NCBI GenBank assembly: GCA_948468325.1
Contig: CAOKHR010000019.1
Location: 1-16,995, forward strand
DNA: 16,995 nt
Source: an uncultured Lachnospiraceae bacterium
Lineage (GTDB): Bacteria > Bacillota > Clostridia > Lachnospirales > Lachnospiraceae
Reading direction: 5' to 3'
The notes beneath the pieces were generated by a model. It ran no database searches. It worked only from the letters and a program-made list of their open reading frames with translations, and was not told the origin of the DNA. Below, in pieces: positions 6,700-15,036 of the stretch (position 1 is its first letter; every line of letters starts with the position of its first letter). The translations under genes were made by a program, and so were the position numbers.

Positions 6700-9600
6700 A
6701 TGAGAGCATTTTTAGAACCGCTGCATTCCCTGGAAGAAGTAAAAAAGGCAGAAGCGCAGCTAAAAAAAGGGCCGGGAATCCAGATGATTTCCGGCTGCAT
6801 TGATTCGCAAAAACCACATTTGATGTATGGAGTAGGCAATGATTTTAGAAATAAGGTCATTGTCACTTTTAATGAACAAAGAGCCAGGGAAATTTATGAA
6901 GAATACCGCTTTTTTGACAGAGAAGCCGTTTATTATCCGCCAAAAGATATTTTGTTTTATCAGTCGGATCTGCGGGGAAATGTGCTGACAAGAGAGCGGA
7001 TTCTGGCTTTAAAAAAGATAGCGGAAAATCAGGGCATAACGTTGGTTACGACATATGATGCACTGATGAACCGCATGAGCGCGCCGGGGAGATTTATTTC
7101 TGCGGTCAGGACATTCCATATCGGTGATGTTATTAATCTGGAAAAACTGAGAAAAGATCTTGTTTCTATGGGATACGCAGCCGCATATCAGGTGGAAACG
7201 GCCGGAGAGTTTGCAGTCCGGGGCGGGATTATTGATATTTTTCCGCTGACAGAAGAAAATCCTTATCGTATCGAACTCTGGGATGATGAAATTGATTCGA
7301 TTCGCAGCTTTGACGTGGAGAGCCAGCGTTCGATTGAAAATATAGAAAACTTAGAAATTTATCCGGCGATGGAACTGGTTTTGACAGAAGAAGAAAAAGA
7401 AGAAGGATTAAACCGTATAAAAAAAGATGCGGATAAACTTTATCAGAAATACCGCAAAGAAATGAAAACAGAAGAGGCCGCAAGGGTGAAACAGTCAGAT
7501 GCGGAGATTACAGAGGAAATCAGGGAGCGTTTCGGAGTAGACGGACTGGATGCATATTTGACGTATTTTGATGCGAAAACGGTATCGCTTTTAGAGTATT
7601 TCGATGAAAAAGAAACTGTGGTTTTTCTGGATGAGGCGGCCAGATGCGCAGAGCGCGGGCGTGCGACAGAGACGGAATTTTCGGAGTGCATGAAGCAGCG
7701 GCTGGAAAAAGGATACATTCTGCCGGGGCAGATGGAGGCTCTTTATACATTGGAAGAAACGGCTGCTAAGCTTATAAAGAGGAGATGCGCCGCGCTTGCC
7801 GCATTAGATATAAAGACATCTGATTTTGTCATTGAAAATCATTACAGTATTCAGACAAGATCCATCGGTTCTTACAATAACAGTTTTGAACTTCTGGTAA
7901 AGGACTTAAAAAGCTTTAAGAAGAAAGGATATGCAGTGCTGCTCATGTCCGGCTCGAGAACAAGGGCAAAGCGGCTGGCGGACGACCTGATGTCAGAGGG
8001 CCTTAACTGTTTCTATTCAGAGGATTATGACCATACGGCAAAGCCCGGTGAAATTATGGTGCTTTACGGTAAAGTGAAACGGGGGTATGAATATCCGCTG
8101 TTGTCTTTTGCCGTAATTTCAGAGAGTGATATTTTCGGCAAAGAAAAAAAGAAGAAGAAAAAACATAAGATTTATGAAGGCGATAAAATTGCCAGTTTTA
8201 CGGAACTTTCTGTCGGAGATTACGTTGTCCATGAAAATCATGGACTTGGAATTTACCGGGGAATTGAGAAGATTGAAGTAGACAAGACAGTAAAAGACTA
8301 TATTAAAATTGAGTACGACAAAGGAAGCTGTCTTTACATCCTGGCGACACAGCTTGATATGATTCAGAAATACGCGGGCGCGGATGCAAAGAAGCCGAAG
8401 CTAAATAAACTGGGCGGACAGGAATGGCACAAAACGAAAAGCAGGGTGCAGGGAGCGGTCAGGGAAATTGCAGCAGAGCTTGTGGAGCTATATGCAAAAC
8501 GGCGCCAGAAAGACGGGTATGCTTACGGGCCGGATACGGTATGGCAGAAAGAATTTGAGGAGATGTTTCCTTTTGAAGAGACGGAAGATCAGGAAAACGC
8601 GATTGCGGCTGCCAAACGTGATATGGAAAGTAAAAAGATTATGGACCGTTTAATTTGCGGAGACGTAGGATACGGCAAGACAGAGATTGCCATCCGTGCC
8701 GCATTTAAAGCAGTGCAGGAAGGCAAGCAGGTCGTCTATCTCGTGCCTACGACAATCCTTGCCCAGCAGCATTACAATACCTTTGTGCAGAGGATGAAGG
8801 ATTTTCCTGTGACGGTAGATTTGCTCTGCCGTTTTAAAAGTCCGGCGGAACAGAAAAAGACAATTGCGGAATTAAAACGCGGGATGGTAGACATCATCAT
8901 CGGAACACACAGAGTTCTTTCAAAAGATGTGGAATATAAAGACCTGGGACTTTTGATTATCGATGAGGAGCAGAGGTTCGGCGTTACCCACAAAGAAAAG
9001 ATTAAGCAGTTAAAATACAGCGTAGACGTGCTGACGTTAACGGCGACTCCGATTCCAAGGACACTTCATATGAGCCTGATCGGAATCCGTGATATGAGTA
9101 TTCTGGAGGAACCGCCTTTAGACCGTCTCCCGATTCAGACTTATGTGATGGAATATAATGAAGAAATGGTGCGCGAGGCGATTGTAAGAGAACTTGCCAG
9201 AGACGGGCAGATTTATTATGTATTTAACCGTGTCAGACAGATTGCCGATATAACCGCAAAAATTGCATCCCTGGTACCGGAGGCGTCCGTTGAATTTGCA
9301 CATGGGCAGATGAAAGAACGTGAACTTGAAAAGATTATGTATCGTTTTATCAACGGAGAAATCGACGTATTGGTTTCTACTACAATTATCGAAACGGGAC
9401 TTGACATTTCCAACGTTAATACGATTATCATTCATGATGCCGATAATATGGGTCTTGCCCAGCTCTATCAGCTTCGGGGAAGAGTAGGGCGGTCAAACCG
9501 CACGGCATATGCATTTTTAATGTATAAAAGGGATAAAATGTTAAAAGAAACGGCAGAAAAACGTCTGGCGGCGATTAAAGAATATACAGAGCTTGGCAGC

Positions 9601-10242
9601 GGATTTAAAATTGCCATGCGCGATCTGGAAATCCGCGGAGCCGGAAATCTGCTGGGGGACGCACAGCACGGACATATGGAAGCCGTAGGATATGACTTAT
9701 ACTGCAAAATGCTGAATGAAGCAGTGAAATGGGCAAAGGGAATAAAAACAGAAGAAAATTTTGAAACGGCAATTGATGTAGATATTGATGCGTACATTCC
9801 GGCTTCTTATATTCCAAATGAAATGCAGAAGCTGGATTTGTATAAACGCATTGCGGGAATTGAAAATGGAGAGGAAAAAGAAGAAATTTTAGAAGAAATC
9901 ATCGACAGATTCGGCAATCCGCCAAAATCTGTGGAAAATCTCCTGCTGCTGGCAGAATACAAATCAAAAGCCCATAAATGTTATTTTACAGATGTGTCGC
10001 AAAAGGGAGATGAAGTAAGGTTTACATTATTTGAGCGGGCAAAGGTAAATCCTGCCAAGATTCCGGAGTTTGTGGCACAGTACGAAGGAAAGATGAAATT
10101 TTATGCAGATAAACAGATGCCGTGCTTCGTGTATTATCTGAAAATGAATTCCAGACAAAAAGAAAGCGCTGTAGAAATTATTTCAAAAGTGCTGGGCAGC
10201 GCGGCATTGATTCTGGATTTGGAAACGGAAAAACGGGAATGA
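6700..10242 (+). CDS. mfd: Transcription-repair coupling factor
   Basis: A 1180-residue Mfd, close to the usual 1150-1180. It is a DNA translocase that removes RNA polymerase stalled at lesions and recruits UvrA. N-terminal UvrB-like modules (about 1-330) include the YQVETAGEFAVRGGIIDIFP region. The RNA polymerase interaction domain begins near 500 with GDYVVHENHGLGIYRG (506 onward). The translocase core has Walker A GDVGYGKTE (654-662), DEEQ (755-758), TATPIPRT (781-788) and the helicase C-terminal QLRGRVGRS. A TRCF-type domain ends the protein. A lysine-rich linker, KEKKKKKKHK (481-490), precedes the polymerase-interaction domain. ATG 6700 has AGGAG five bases before it and follows the pth stop by one base; an in-frame ATG at 6670 would overlap pth by 29 bases and lacks such a site. 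Confidence 0.97.
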   Translation: MRAFLEPLHSLEEVKKAEAQLKKGPGIQMISGCIDSQKPHLMYGVGNDFRNKVIVTFNEQRAREIYEEYRFFDREAVYYPPKDILFYQSDLRGNVLTRERILALKKIAENQGITLVTTYDALMNRMSAPGRFISAVRTFHIGDVINLEKLRKDLVSMGYAAAYQVETAGEFAVRGGIIDIFPLTEENPYRIELWDDEIDSIRSFDVESQRSIENIENLEIYPAMELVLTEEEKEEGLNRIKKDADKLYQKYRKEMKTEEAARVKQSDAEITEEIRERFGVDGLDAYLTYFDAKTVSLLEYFDEKETVVFLDEAARCAERGRATETEFSECMKQRLEKGYILPGQMEALYTLEETAAKLIKRRCAALAALDIKTSDFVIENHYSIQTRSIGSYNNSFELLVKDLKSFKKKGYAVLLMSGSRTRAKRLADDLMSEGLNCFYSEDYDHTAKPGEIMVLYGKVKRGYEYPLLSFAVISESDIFGKEKKKKKKHKIYEGDKIASFTELSVGDYVVHENHGLGIYRGIEKIEVDKTVKDYIKIEYDKGSCLYILATQLDMIQKYAGADAKKPKLNKLGGQEWHKTKSRVQGAVREIAAELVELYAKRRQKDGYAYGPDTVWQKEFEEMFPFEETEDQENAIAAAKRDMESKKIMDRLICGDVGYGKTEIAIRAAFKAVQEGKQVVYLVPTTILAQQHYNTFVQRMKDFPVTVDLLCRFKSPAEQKKTIAELKRGMVDIIIGTHRVLSKDVEYKDLGLLIIDEEQRFGVTHKEKIKQLKYSVDVLTLTATPIPRTLHMSLIGIRDMSILEEPPLDRLPIQTYVMEYNEEMVREAIVRELARDGQIYYVFNRVRQIADITAKIASLVPEASVEFAHGQMKERELEKIMYRFINGEIDVLVSTTIIETGLDISNVNTIIIHDADNMGLAQLYQLRGRVGRSNRTAYAFLMYKRDKMLKETAEKRLAAIKEYTELGSGFKIAMRDLEIRGAGNLLGDAQHGHMEAVGYDLYCKMLNEAVKWAKGIKTEENFETAIDVDIDAYIPASYIPNEMQKLDLYKRIAGIENGEEKEEILEEIIDRFGNPPKSVENLLLLAEYKSKAHKCYFTDVSQKGDEVRFTLFERAKVNPAKIPEFVAQYEGKMKFYADKQMPCFVYYLKMNSRQKESAVEIISKVLGSAALILDLETEKRE

Positions 10243-10269
10243 AAAGTTTTGAAAAAATAGTGAAAAATC

Positions 10270-10298
10270 TTGCGGCACGTAATAAAAAGCACTATAAT
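10270..10298 (+). promoter_or_regulatory. Predicted promoter of the foldase lipoprotein gene
   Basis: TATAAT at 10293-10298 with TTGCGG at 10270-10275 as a partial -35, spacer 17. It lies in the 98-base gap between mfd and the lipoprotein gene, with a start predicted near 10305. Confidence 0.6.
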
Positions 10299-10309
10299 AG
10301 AAAAAGCGA

Positions 10310-10324
10310 CCGGCAAAATGCCGG
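10310..10324 (+). repeat. Short inverted repeat in the 5' leader
   Basis: CCGGCA and TGCCGG flank a 3-base loop (10310-10324), forming a compact hairpin right after the predicted start and five bases before AGGAGG (10330-10335). ATTTTA follows it, too short a T tract for a convincing terminator. It may protect the mRNA 5' end or weakly attenuate readthrough from mfd. Confidence 0.6.
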
Positions 10325-10340
10325 ATTTTAGGAGGAACAT

Positions 10341-11450
10341 ATGAGAAGTAAGAAGATAACAGCGCTGCTTGCAGGAGCGGCGTGCATGGGAATGGCAATA
10401 AGCGGATGCGGCAGCCAGATCAATGACAGTGCAGTATTTGCAACATTAGATGATACGACGATTACAATGGGGGTTGCAAATTTTTGCGCAAAATATGAAC
10501 AGGCAATGTACGATTCATACTACCTTGCATATTTTGGCGAAGATATGTGGAATAATGATTTATACGGCAACGGCAATACGATGTCGCAGGATGTTAAAAA
10601 TAACGTTGCGGAAGAGCTGCAGACGATGTATCTGCTGAAAGCGCATATGGAGGAATACGGTGTTTCTGTCAGTGAGGACGAAGAAGCCGCAATTGCAAAA
10701 GCGGCTGATGATTTTATTGCGGCAAATTCTTCGGAAGCAATCCGGCAGGTTGGAGCGCAGAACAAAGAGAACGTAATCGAAATGCTTCGCCTGCATACGA
10801 TTCAGGAAAAGATGCACGACCGCATCATACAGGACGCCGATACAAATGTAACAGACGAGGAAGCTGCACAGAGGACATTCAGTTATGTGTCAATCAATAC
10901 AAACTCTTATACTGACGAAGAGTCTAACACAGTAGAATATACGGATGAGGAAAAGGAAGGATTGAAGCAGACCGCAGAGACAATCGCAGCGGCGGAGGAT
11001 TTTGATACGGCAGTAACGGATGCGGGATATACCGTAAGCACAGCTTCTTACGGTTCTGCAGAAGACGAAGACGCGTCTTTTGACAAAGCTGTATTAGAAG
11101 CAGCAGATGCTTTGAAAGAAGGCGAAATTTCCAGTGTTATAGAGACAGAAAGCGCATGTTATGTACTGCGTTTGGACAGCGAGCATGATGAGGAAGCGTC
11201 TGCATCCAAAAAAGAAGAACTGATTTCCGAAAAAGAAGAAAATTATTATGACGATATTTTAAGCGGCTGGAAAGAAGCTTCAACATGGACAATCAATGAA
11301 AGCGAATGGGCAAAAGTTACATTTGAAGATCATTTTGCACAGATACAGGAAGACGAAACAGAACTCCCGGAAGAGGAGCTTACAGATAGTGAGGGAACAG
11401 AAGAAATCGCAGACAGTACCGAAGGTACAGAATCTGCGGAAACAGAATAA
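10341..11450 (+). CDS. Secreted SurA/PrsA-like foldase lipoprotein with degenerate parvulin domain
   Basis: A 369-residue protein with a lipoprotein signal: basic MRSKK, a hydrophobic core and lipobox ISGC with the lipidated Cys at residue 23, so it should be anchored outside the membrane. Residues about 30-170 resemble the helical SurA-like chaperone region. Residues about 235-285, including DKAVLEAADALKEGEISSVI and CYVLRL, look like the second half of a parvulin peptidyl-prolyl isomerase domain, but the GGDLG-type segment expected earlier is not recognisable. The last ~35 residues are very acidic, rich in E, D, T and S. Clostridia often place such a gene after mfd. AGGAGG precedes ATG 10341, and a strong terminator follows. 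It is probably a folding chaperone for exported proteins; isomerase activity is doubtful. Confidence 0.85.
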   Translation: MRSKKITALLAGAACMGMAISGCGSQINDSAVFATLDDTTITMGVANFCAKYEQAMYDSYYLAYFGEDMWNNDLYGNGNTMSQDVKNNVAEELQTMYLLKAHMEEYGVSVSEDEEAAIAKAADDFIAANSSEAIRQVGAQNKENVIEMLRLHTIQEKMHDRIIQDADTNVTDEEAAQRTFSYVSINTNSYTDEESNTVEYTDEEKEGLKQTAETIAAAEDFDTAVTDAGYTVSTASYGSAEDEDASFDKAVLEAADALKEGEISSVIETESACYVLRLDSEHDEEASASKKEELISEKEENYYDDILSGWKEASTWTINESEWAKVTFEDHFAQIQEDETELPEEELTDSEGTEEIADSTEGTESAETE

Positions 11451-11459
11451 AAAATAATT

Positions 11460-11502
11460 GCTGCATGCGGGGGATTGGGAGTTCTTCGCATGCAGCTTTT
11501 TT
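11460..11502 (+). terminator. Rho-independent terminator after the foldase lipoprotein gene
   Basis: GCTGCATGCG (11460-11469) pairs perfectly with CGCATGCAGC (11487-11496), followed by TTTTTT. It starts ten bases after the lipoprotein stop and ends 18 bases before the ABC transporter start. Confidence 0.94.
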
Positions 11503-11520
11503 CATATAAGGAGAAGCAAA

Positions 11521-13266
11521 GTGAGACGTTTGCTGGTATATTTAAAAGATTATAAAAAAGAATGTATCTTAGCGCCTCTGTTTAAAATGCTGGAGGCAAT
11601 TTTTGAACTTTTTGTGCCGCTTGTTATGGCGGCCATTATAGATACCGGAATCAAGGGAAATGATATACCTTATATTATGAAAATGTGTGCCGTGATGGTG
11701 CTGCTTGGAATTGTGGGGCTTGTCTGTTCTGTGACGGCACAGTATTTTTCGGCAAAGGCAGCAGCCGGATTTGGAACGGGTGTGCGCCATGCACTGTTTT
11801 CGCATATTCAGAAGCTGTCTTTTACAAATCTGGATCAGCTGGGAACTTCTGCATTAATCACGCGGATGACAAGTGATGTAAATCAGGCGCAGAGTGCCGT
11901 CAATATGGTACTCCGTCTGTTTTTGCGGTCACCGTTTGTCGTGTTCGGCGCTATGGTAATGGCGTTTACAATTGATGTCAAATCAGCAGTATTGTTTGTG
12001 ATTACAATTCCCCTGCTGTCGGCAGTTGTGACTGGCGTTATGTGCATCAGCATTCCTTTATATAAAAAAGTGCAGGGAAAGCTGGATGCAGTTACGCTGC
12101 TTACCAGGGAAAATCTGACAGGAGTAAGAGTCATACGGGCATTTCATTTGGAGGAGGAAGAAAAAGAAAAGTTTAAGGCCGGCAGTCAGGAACTGACAAC
12201 GGTACAGATGTTTGCAGGCAAAATTTCCGGACTGATGAATCCGGCTACGTATGCGCTGATTAACGGAGTGACGGCATATCTGATTTATGTCGGCGCACTG
12301 CAGGTGGACGGCGGTATTATAACTCAGGGTGAAGTTGTAGCGCTTGTAAATTATATGGCCCAGATTTTAGTGGAGCTTATAAAATTTGCCAATCTGATTA
12401 TTACTGTGACAAAAGGTATTGCCTGCGGCAACCGCATACAGGGAGTATTAGAGGTACCGGAAGGCGAGCGGGAGATTTCCTGTCCGGATACGGAGGAAAT
12501 ACCGGAAACAAAAGATGAGATGGTGGTATTTTCCCATGTAGGGCTTACGTATCAGAATGCCGGTGCGGAGGCTCTGACAGATATTAGCTTTACGGCAAAA
12601 AAAGGTGAAACAATCGGCATAATCGGAGGTACGGGTTCGGGAAAGAGTTCTCTGGTACATTTGATTTTGGGATTTTATCCGCATACAAAGGGGAGTATAA
12701 GAATAGACGGGCGGGAGATTGCTTCATATACGAAACAGGAGCTTCGTGCACAGGCCGGTATCGTTATGCAAAGACCCGTGCTGTTTGCAGGTACAATTCG
12801 GGAGAATCTCTGCTGGGGAAATCAGGACGCGACAGATGAAGAACTTTATGAAGCATTGAAAATTGCCCAGGCTTATGAAATTGTGGAGAAAAAAGAAGGC
12901 GGGCTTTCCGCCGGAGTGTCCCAGAACGGAAAAAATTTTTCGGGCGGACAAAGACAGCGGCTTACGATTGCAAGAGCCCTTGTCCGCAAACCCAGGATAT
13001 TGATTCTGGATGACGCTGCTTCGGCCTTGGATTATGCGACAGATGCTGCGCTGCGGCATGCAATTGCGGAAATGAAAGAACAGCCGACTGTGTTTATTGT
13101 TTCCCAGAGGGCTTCCTCCATTCAGCATGCCGATAAGATTTTAGTGCTGGATGACGGAGAGCTTGCAGGTGCGGGGACGCATGGGGAATTACTGAAAAAC
13201 TGTAAAGTTTATCAGGAGATTTACTATTCCCAGTATCCGCAGAAGTCAGGAGGTCATGCAGAATGA
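11521..13266 (+). CDS. ABC exporter half-transporter, degenerate-site subunit
   Basis: A 581-residue half-transporter: an N-terminal transmembrane domain (about 1-310) of the type-I exporter fold and a C-terminal nucleotide-binding domain. Walker A is GGTGSGKS (369-376, Lys375), the Q-loop lies in VMQRPVLFAGTIREN, and the signature is FSGGQ (473-477). Walker B ends LILDDAASALD with Asp498 where the catalytic Glu is expected, and the H-loop is SQRASS with Gln529 in place of His. This matches the degenerate partner of heterodimeric exporters such as TM287/288, BmrCD and LmrCD. GTG 11521 is chosen because AAGGAG (11508-11513) is seven bases upstream; the frame is open back to 11458, but that stretch is the preceding terminator. 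No clear promoter lies between terminator and start. The substrate cannot be predicted (drug, lipid or peptide). Confidence 0.93.
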   Translation: MRRLLVYLKDYKKECILAPLFKMLEAIFELFVPLVMAAIIDTGIKGNDIPYIMKMCAVMVLLGIVGLVCSVTAQYFSAKAAAGFGTGVRHALFSHIQKLSFTNLDQLGTSALITRMTSDVNQAQSAVNMVLRLFLRSPFVVFGAMVMAFTIDVKSAVLFVITIPLLSAVVTGVMCISIPLYKKVQGKLDAVTLLTRENLTGVRVIRAFHLEEEEKEKFKAGSQELTTVQMFAGKISGLMNPATYALINGVTAYLIYVGALQVDGGIITQGEVVALVNYMAQILVELIKFANLIITVTKGIACGNRIQGVLEVPEGEREISCPDTEEIPETKDEMVVFSHVGLTYQNAGAEALTDISFTAKKGETIGIIGGTGSGKSSLVHLILGFYPHTKGSIRIDGREIASYTKQELRAQAGIVMQRPVLFAGTIRENLCWGNQDATDEELYEALKIAQAYEIVEKKEGGLSAGVSQNGKNFSGGQRQRLTIARALVRKPRILILDDAASALDYATDAALRHAIAEMKEQPTVFIVSQRASSIQHADKILVLDDGELAGAGTHGELLKNCKVYQEIYYSQYPQKSGGHAE

Positions 13267-15008
13267 AAGTGTTAAAAAAGCTGTTCCCTTATATTAAAAA
13301 ATATTCATTTTTTATTATTGCATCGCTGCTGTTTGCAGCAGTGTCTGCGGTTTTGTCTTTGTATGTTCCGGTTTTGACTGGACGTGCCGTTGACTGTATT
13401 ATAAAAGTGAACGACGTGGACTTTTCGCGGATTTTCGAAATTATCCGCCAGATGATTGTGATTGTGCTGATTACGGCAGTATCACAGTGGCTGATGAATA
13501 TCTGCAATAACAGAATTACGTATCAGATTGTGCGGGATTTGCGCAATGATGCGTTTGCCAGAATTGAGATTCTTCCGCTGAAATATTTAGATGCGCATTC
13601 GCACGGCGAGCTTGTGAGCCGTGTCATTGCAGATGCCGACCAGGTTGCAGACGGACTTTTGATGGGATTTACCCAGTTGTTTACGGGAATTATTACCATT
13701 TTGGGGACACTTGTATTTATGGTGAGTATTCAGTATAAAATAGCGCTGGTAGTAATTTGTATTACGCCGGTTTCCCTTTTTGTGGCAGCGTTTATTGCCA
13801 AAAAAACATTTTCAATGTTTAAACTGCAGTCAGAGACAAGAGGGGAGCAGACGGCGCTGGTAGAAGAAATGGTAGCGAATCAGAAAATTGTGCAGGCATT
13901 TGGGCAGGAAGAAAAAGTACTGAAAAAGTTTGATGAAATTAACGGCAGACTGGAGAGCTGTTCTTTGAAGGCGACGTTTTTTTCTTCTCTGACAAATCCG
14001 TGCACACGTTTTGTAAACAGTCTTGTCTATACGGGAGTCGGTGTTTTCGGCGCGGTATTTGCTGTGACAGGCGGCATCAGCGTAGGACAGCTTGCCAGTT
14101 TTTTGAGTTATGCAAATCAGTATACAAAGCCGTTTAATGAGATTTCCGGCGTAGTTACGGAACTGCAGAATGCGCTTGCCTGTGCGGGACGGATTTTAGA
14201 GCTTGTGAATGAGACGCCGCAGGTTCCGGAGGATGCGGATGCCGTTGTGCTGGAACATGCAGGCGGAAACGTTTCTCTGGAAAATGTAGACTTTTCTTAT
14301 TATAAAGACCAGCATTTAATCGAAAATTTTCACTTAACCGTAAAGCCGGGGCAGCGTGTCGCAATTGTAGGCCCAACCGGCTGCGGGAAAACGACGTTAA
14401 TCAATCTGCTTATGCGCTTTTATGATGTGGACGGCGGCAGCATTCGGGTGGACGGTGAAGACATCCGGCACATTACCCGAAAAAGCCTTCGTACCTCGTA
14501 TGGAATGGTGCTGCAGGAAACATGGCTTAGACAGGGCACGATTCTTGACAATATACGCATGGGGGTCAAAGATGCTTCAAGAGAAGAAATTATAGAAGCT
14601 GCAAAGGCATCTTCCGCCCATGGTTTTATCAAAAGGCTTCCCGATGGCTATGATACAGTCGTGACAGAAGAAGGCAGCGGGCTTTCGCAGGGACAGAAGC
14701 AGCTTTTATGTATTGCAAGAGTTATGCTGTCGCTTCCGCCGATGCTGATTTTAGATGAAGCAACCTCTTCTATTGATACAAGAACAGAGCTGAAAATACA
14801 AAATGCTTTTGCAAAAATGATGAAAGGCAGAACGAGTTTTATTGTAGCCCACCGGCTTTCCACTATAAAAGAGGCGGATATTATTCTCGTGATGAAGGAC
14901 GGACATATTATTGAACAGGGAAATCATAAAACTCTGCTTGCAAAAAACGGATTTTATGCTACACTTTATAATAGCCAGTTCGTATACCCTTCGGGCATCC
15001 CGGTATGA
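13263..15008 (+). CDS. ABC exporter half-transporter, catalytic-site subunit
   Basis: A 581-residue partner of the preceding gene, with an N-terminal type-I exporter membrane domain and a C-terminal ATPase. Walker A is GPTGCGKTT (370-378, Lys376). Walker B LILDEATSSID has the catalytic Glu499, and the H-loop AHRLST has His530. The signature is LSQGQ (474-478), deviating from LSGGQ. In the heterodimer its intact Walker motifs would face the FSGGQ of the partner (active site), and its LSQGQ would face the partner's degenerate motifs. ATG 13263 overlaps the upstream stop as ATGA, with AGGAGG upstream, so translation is coupled. The last residues after NSQF (VYPSGIPV) are coded by a sequence resembling a repeat found again at the end of the window. 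Confidence 0.94.
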   Translation: MKVLKKLFPYIKKYSFFIIASLLFAAVSAVLSLYVPVLTGRAVDCIIKVNDVDFSRIFEIIRQMIVIVLITAVSQWLMNICNNRITYQIVRDLRNDAFARIEILPLKYLDAHSHGELVSRVIADADQVADGLLMGFTQLFTGIITILGTLVFMVSIQYKIALVVICITPVSLFVAAFIAKKTFSMFKLQSETRGEQTALVEEMVANQKIVQAFGQEEKVLKKFDEINGRLESCSLKATFFSSLTNPCTRFVNSLVYTGVGVFGAVFAVTGGISVGQLASFLSYANQYTKPFNEISGVVTELQNALACAGRILELVNETPQVPEDADAVVLEHAGGNVSLENVDFSYYKDQHLIENFHLTVKPGQRVAIVGPTGCGKTTLINLLMRFYDVDGGSIRVDGEDIRHITRKSLRTSYGMVLQETWLRQGTILDNIRMGVKDASREEIIEAAKASSAHGFIKRLPDGYDTVVTEEGSGLSQGQKQLLCIARVMLSLPPMLILDEATSSIDTRTELKIQNAFAKMMKGRTSFIVAHRLSTIKEADIILVMKDGHIIEQGNHKTLLAKNGFYATLYNSQFVYPSGIPV

Positions 15009-15036
15009 CACGTTCTTTTGGAGCAGTCGGATAAGG
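14982..15036. repeat. Copy A of a dispersed intergenic repeat (overlaps the 3' end of the ABC gene)
   Basis: By eye, 14982-15036 aligns without gaps to 16920-16974 with about 37 of 55 identical bases, including GTATGACA versus ATATGACA and GGAGCAGTCG versus GGAGTTGTCG. It covers the last 27 bases of the ABC transporter gene. The element may extend to about 15180 through the hairpin-rich stretch. The nature of the element is not known to me. Confidence 0.65.

Noticed and set aside
11458..11520. Upstream in-frame extension of the first ABC gene
   Set aside because: It would translate the terminator hairpin; GTG 11521 has AAGGAG seven bases upstream and gives a normal-length protein.
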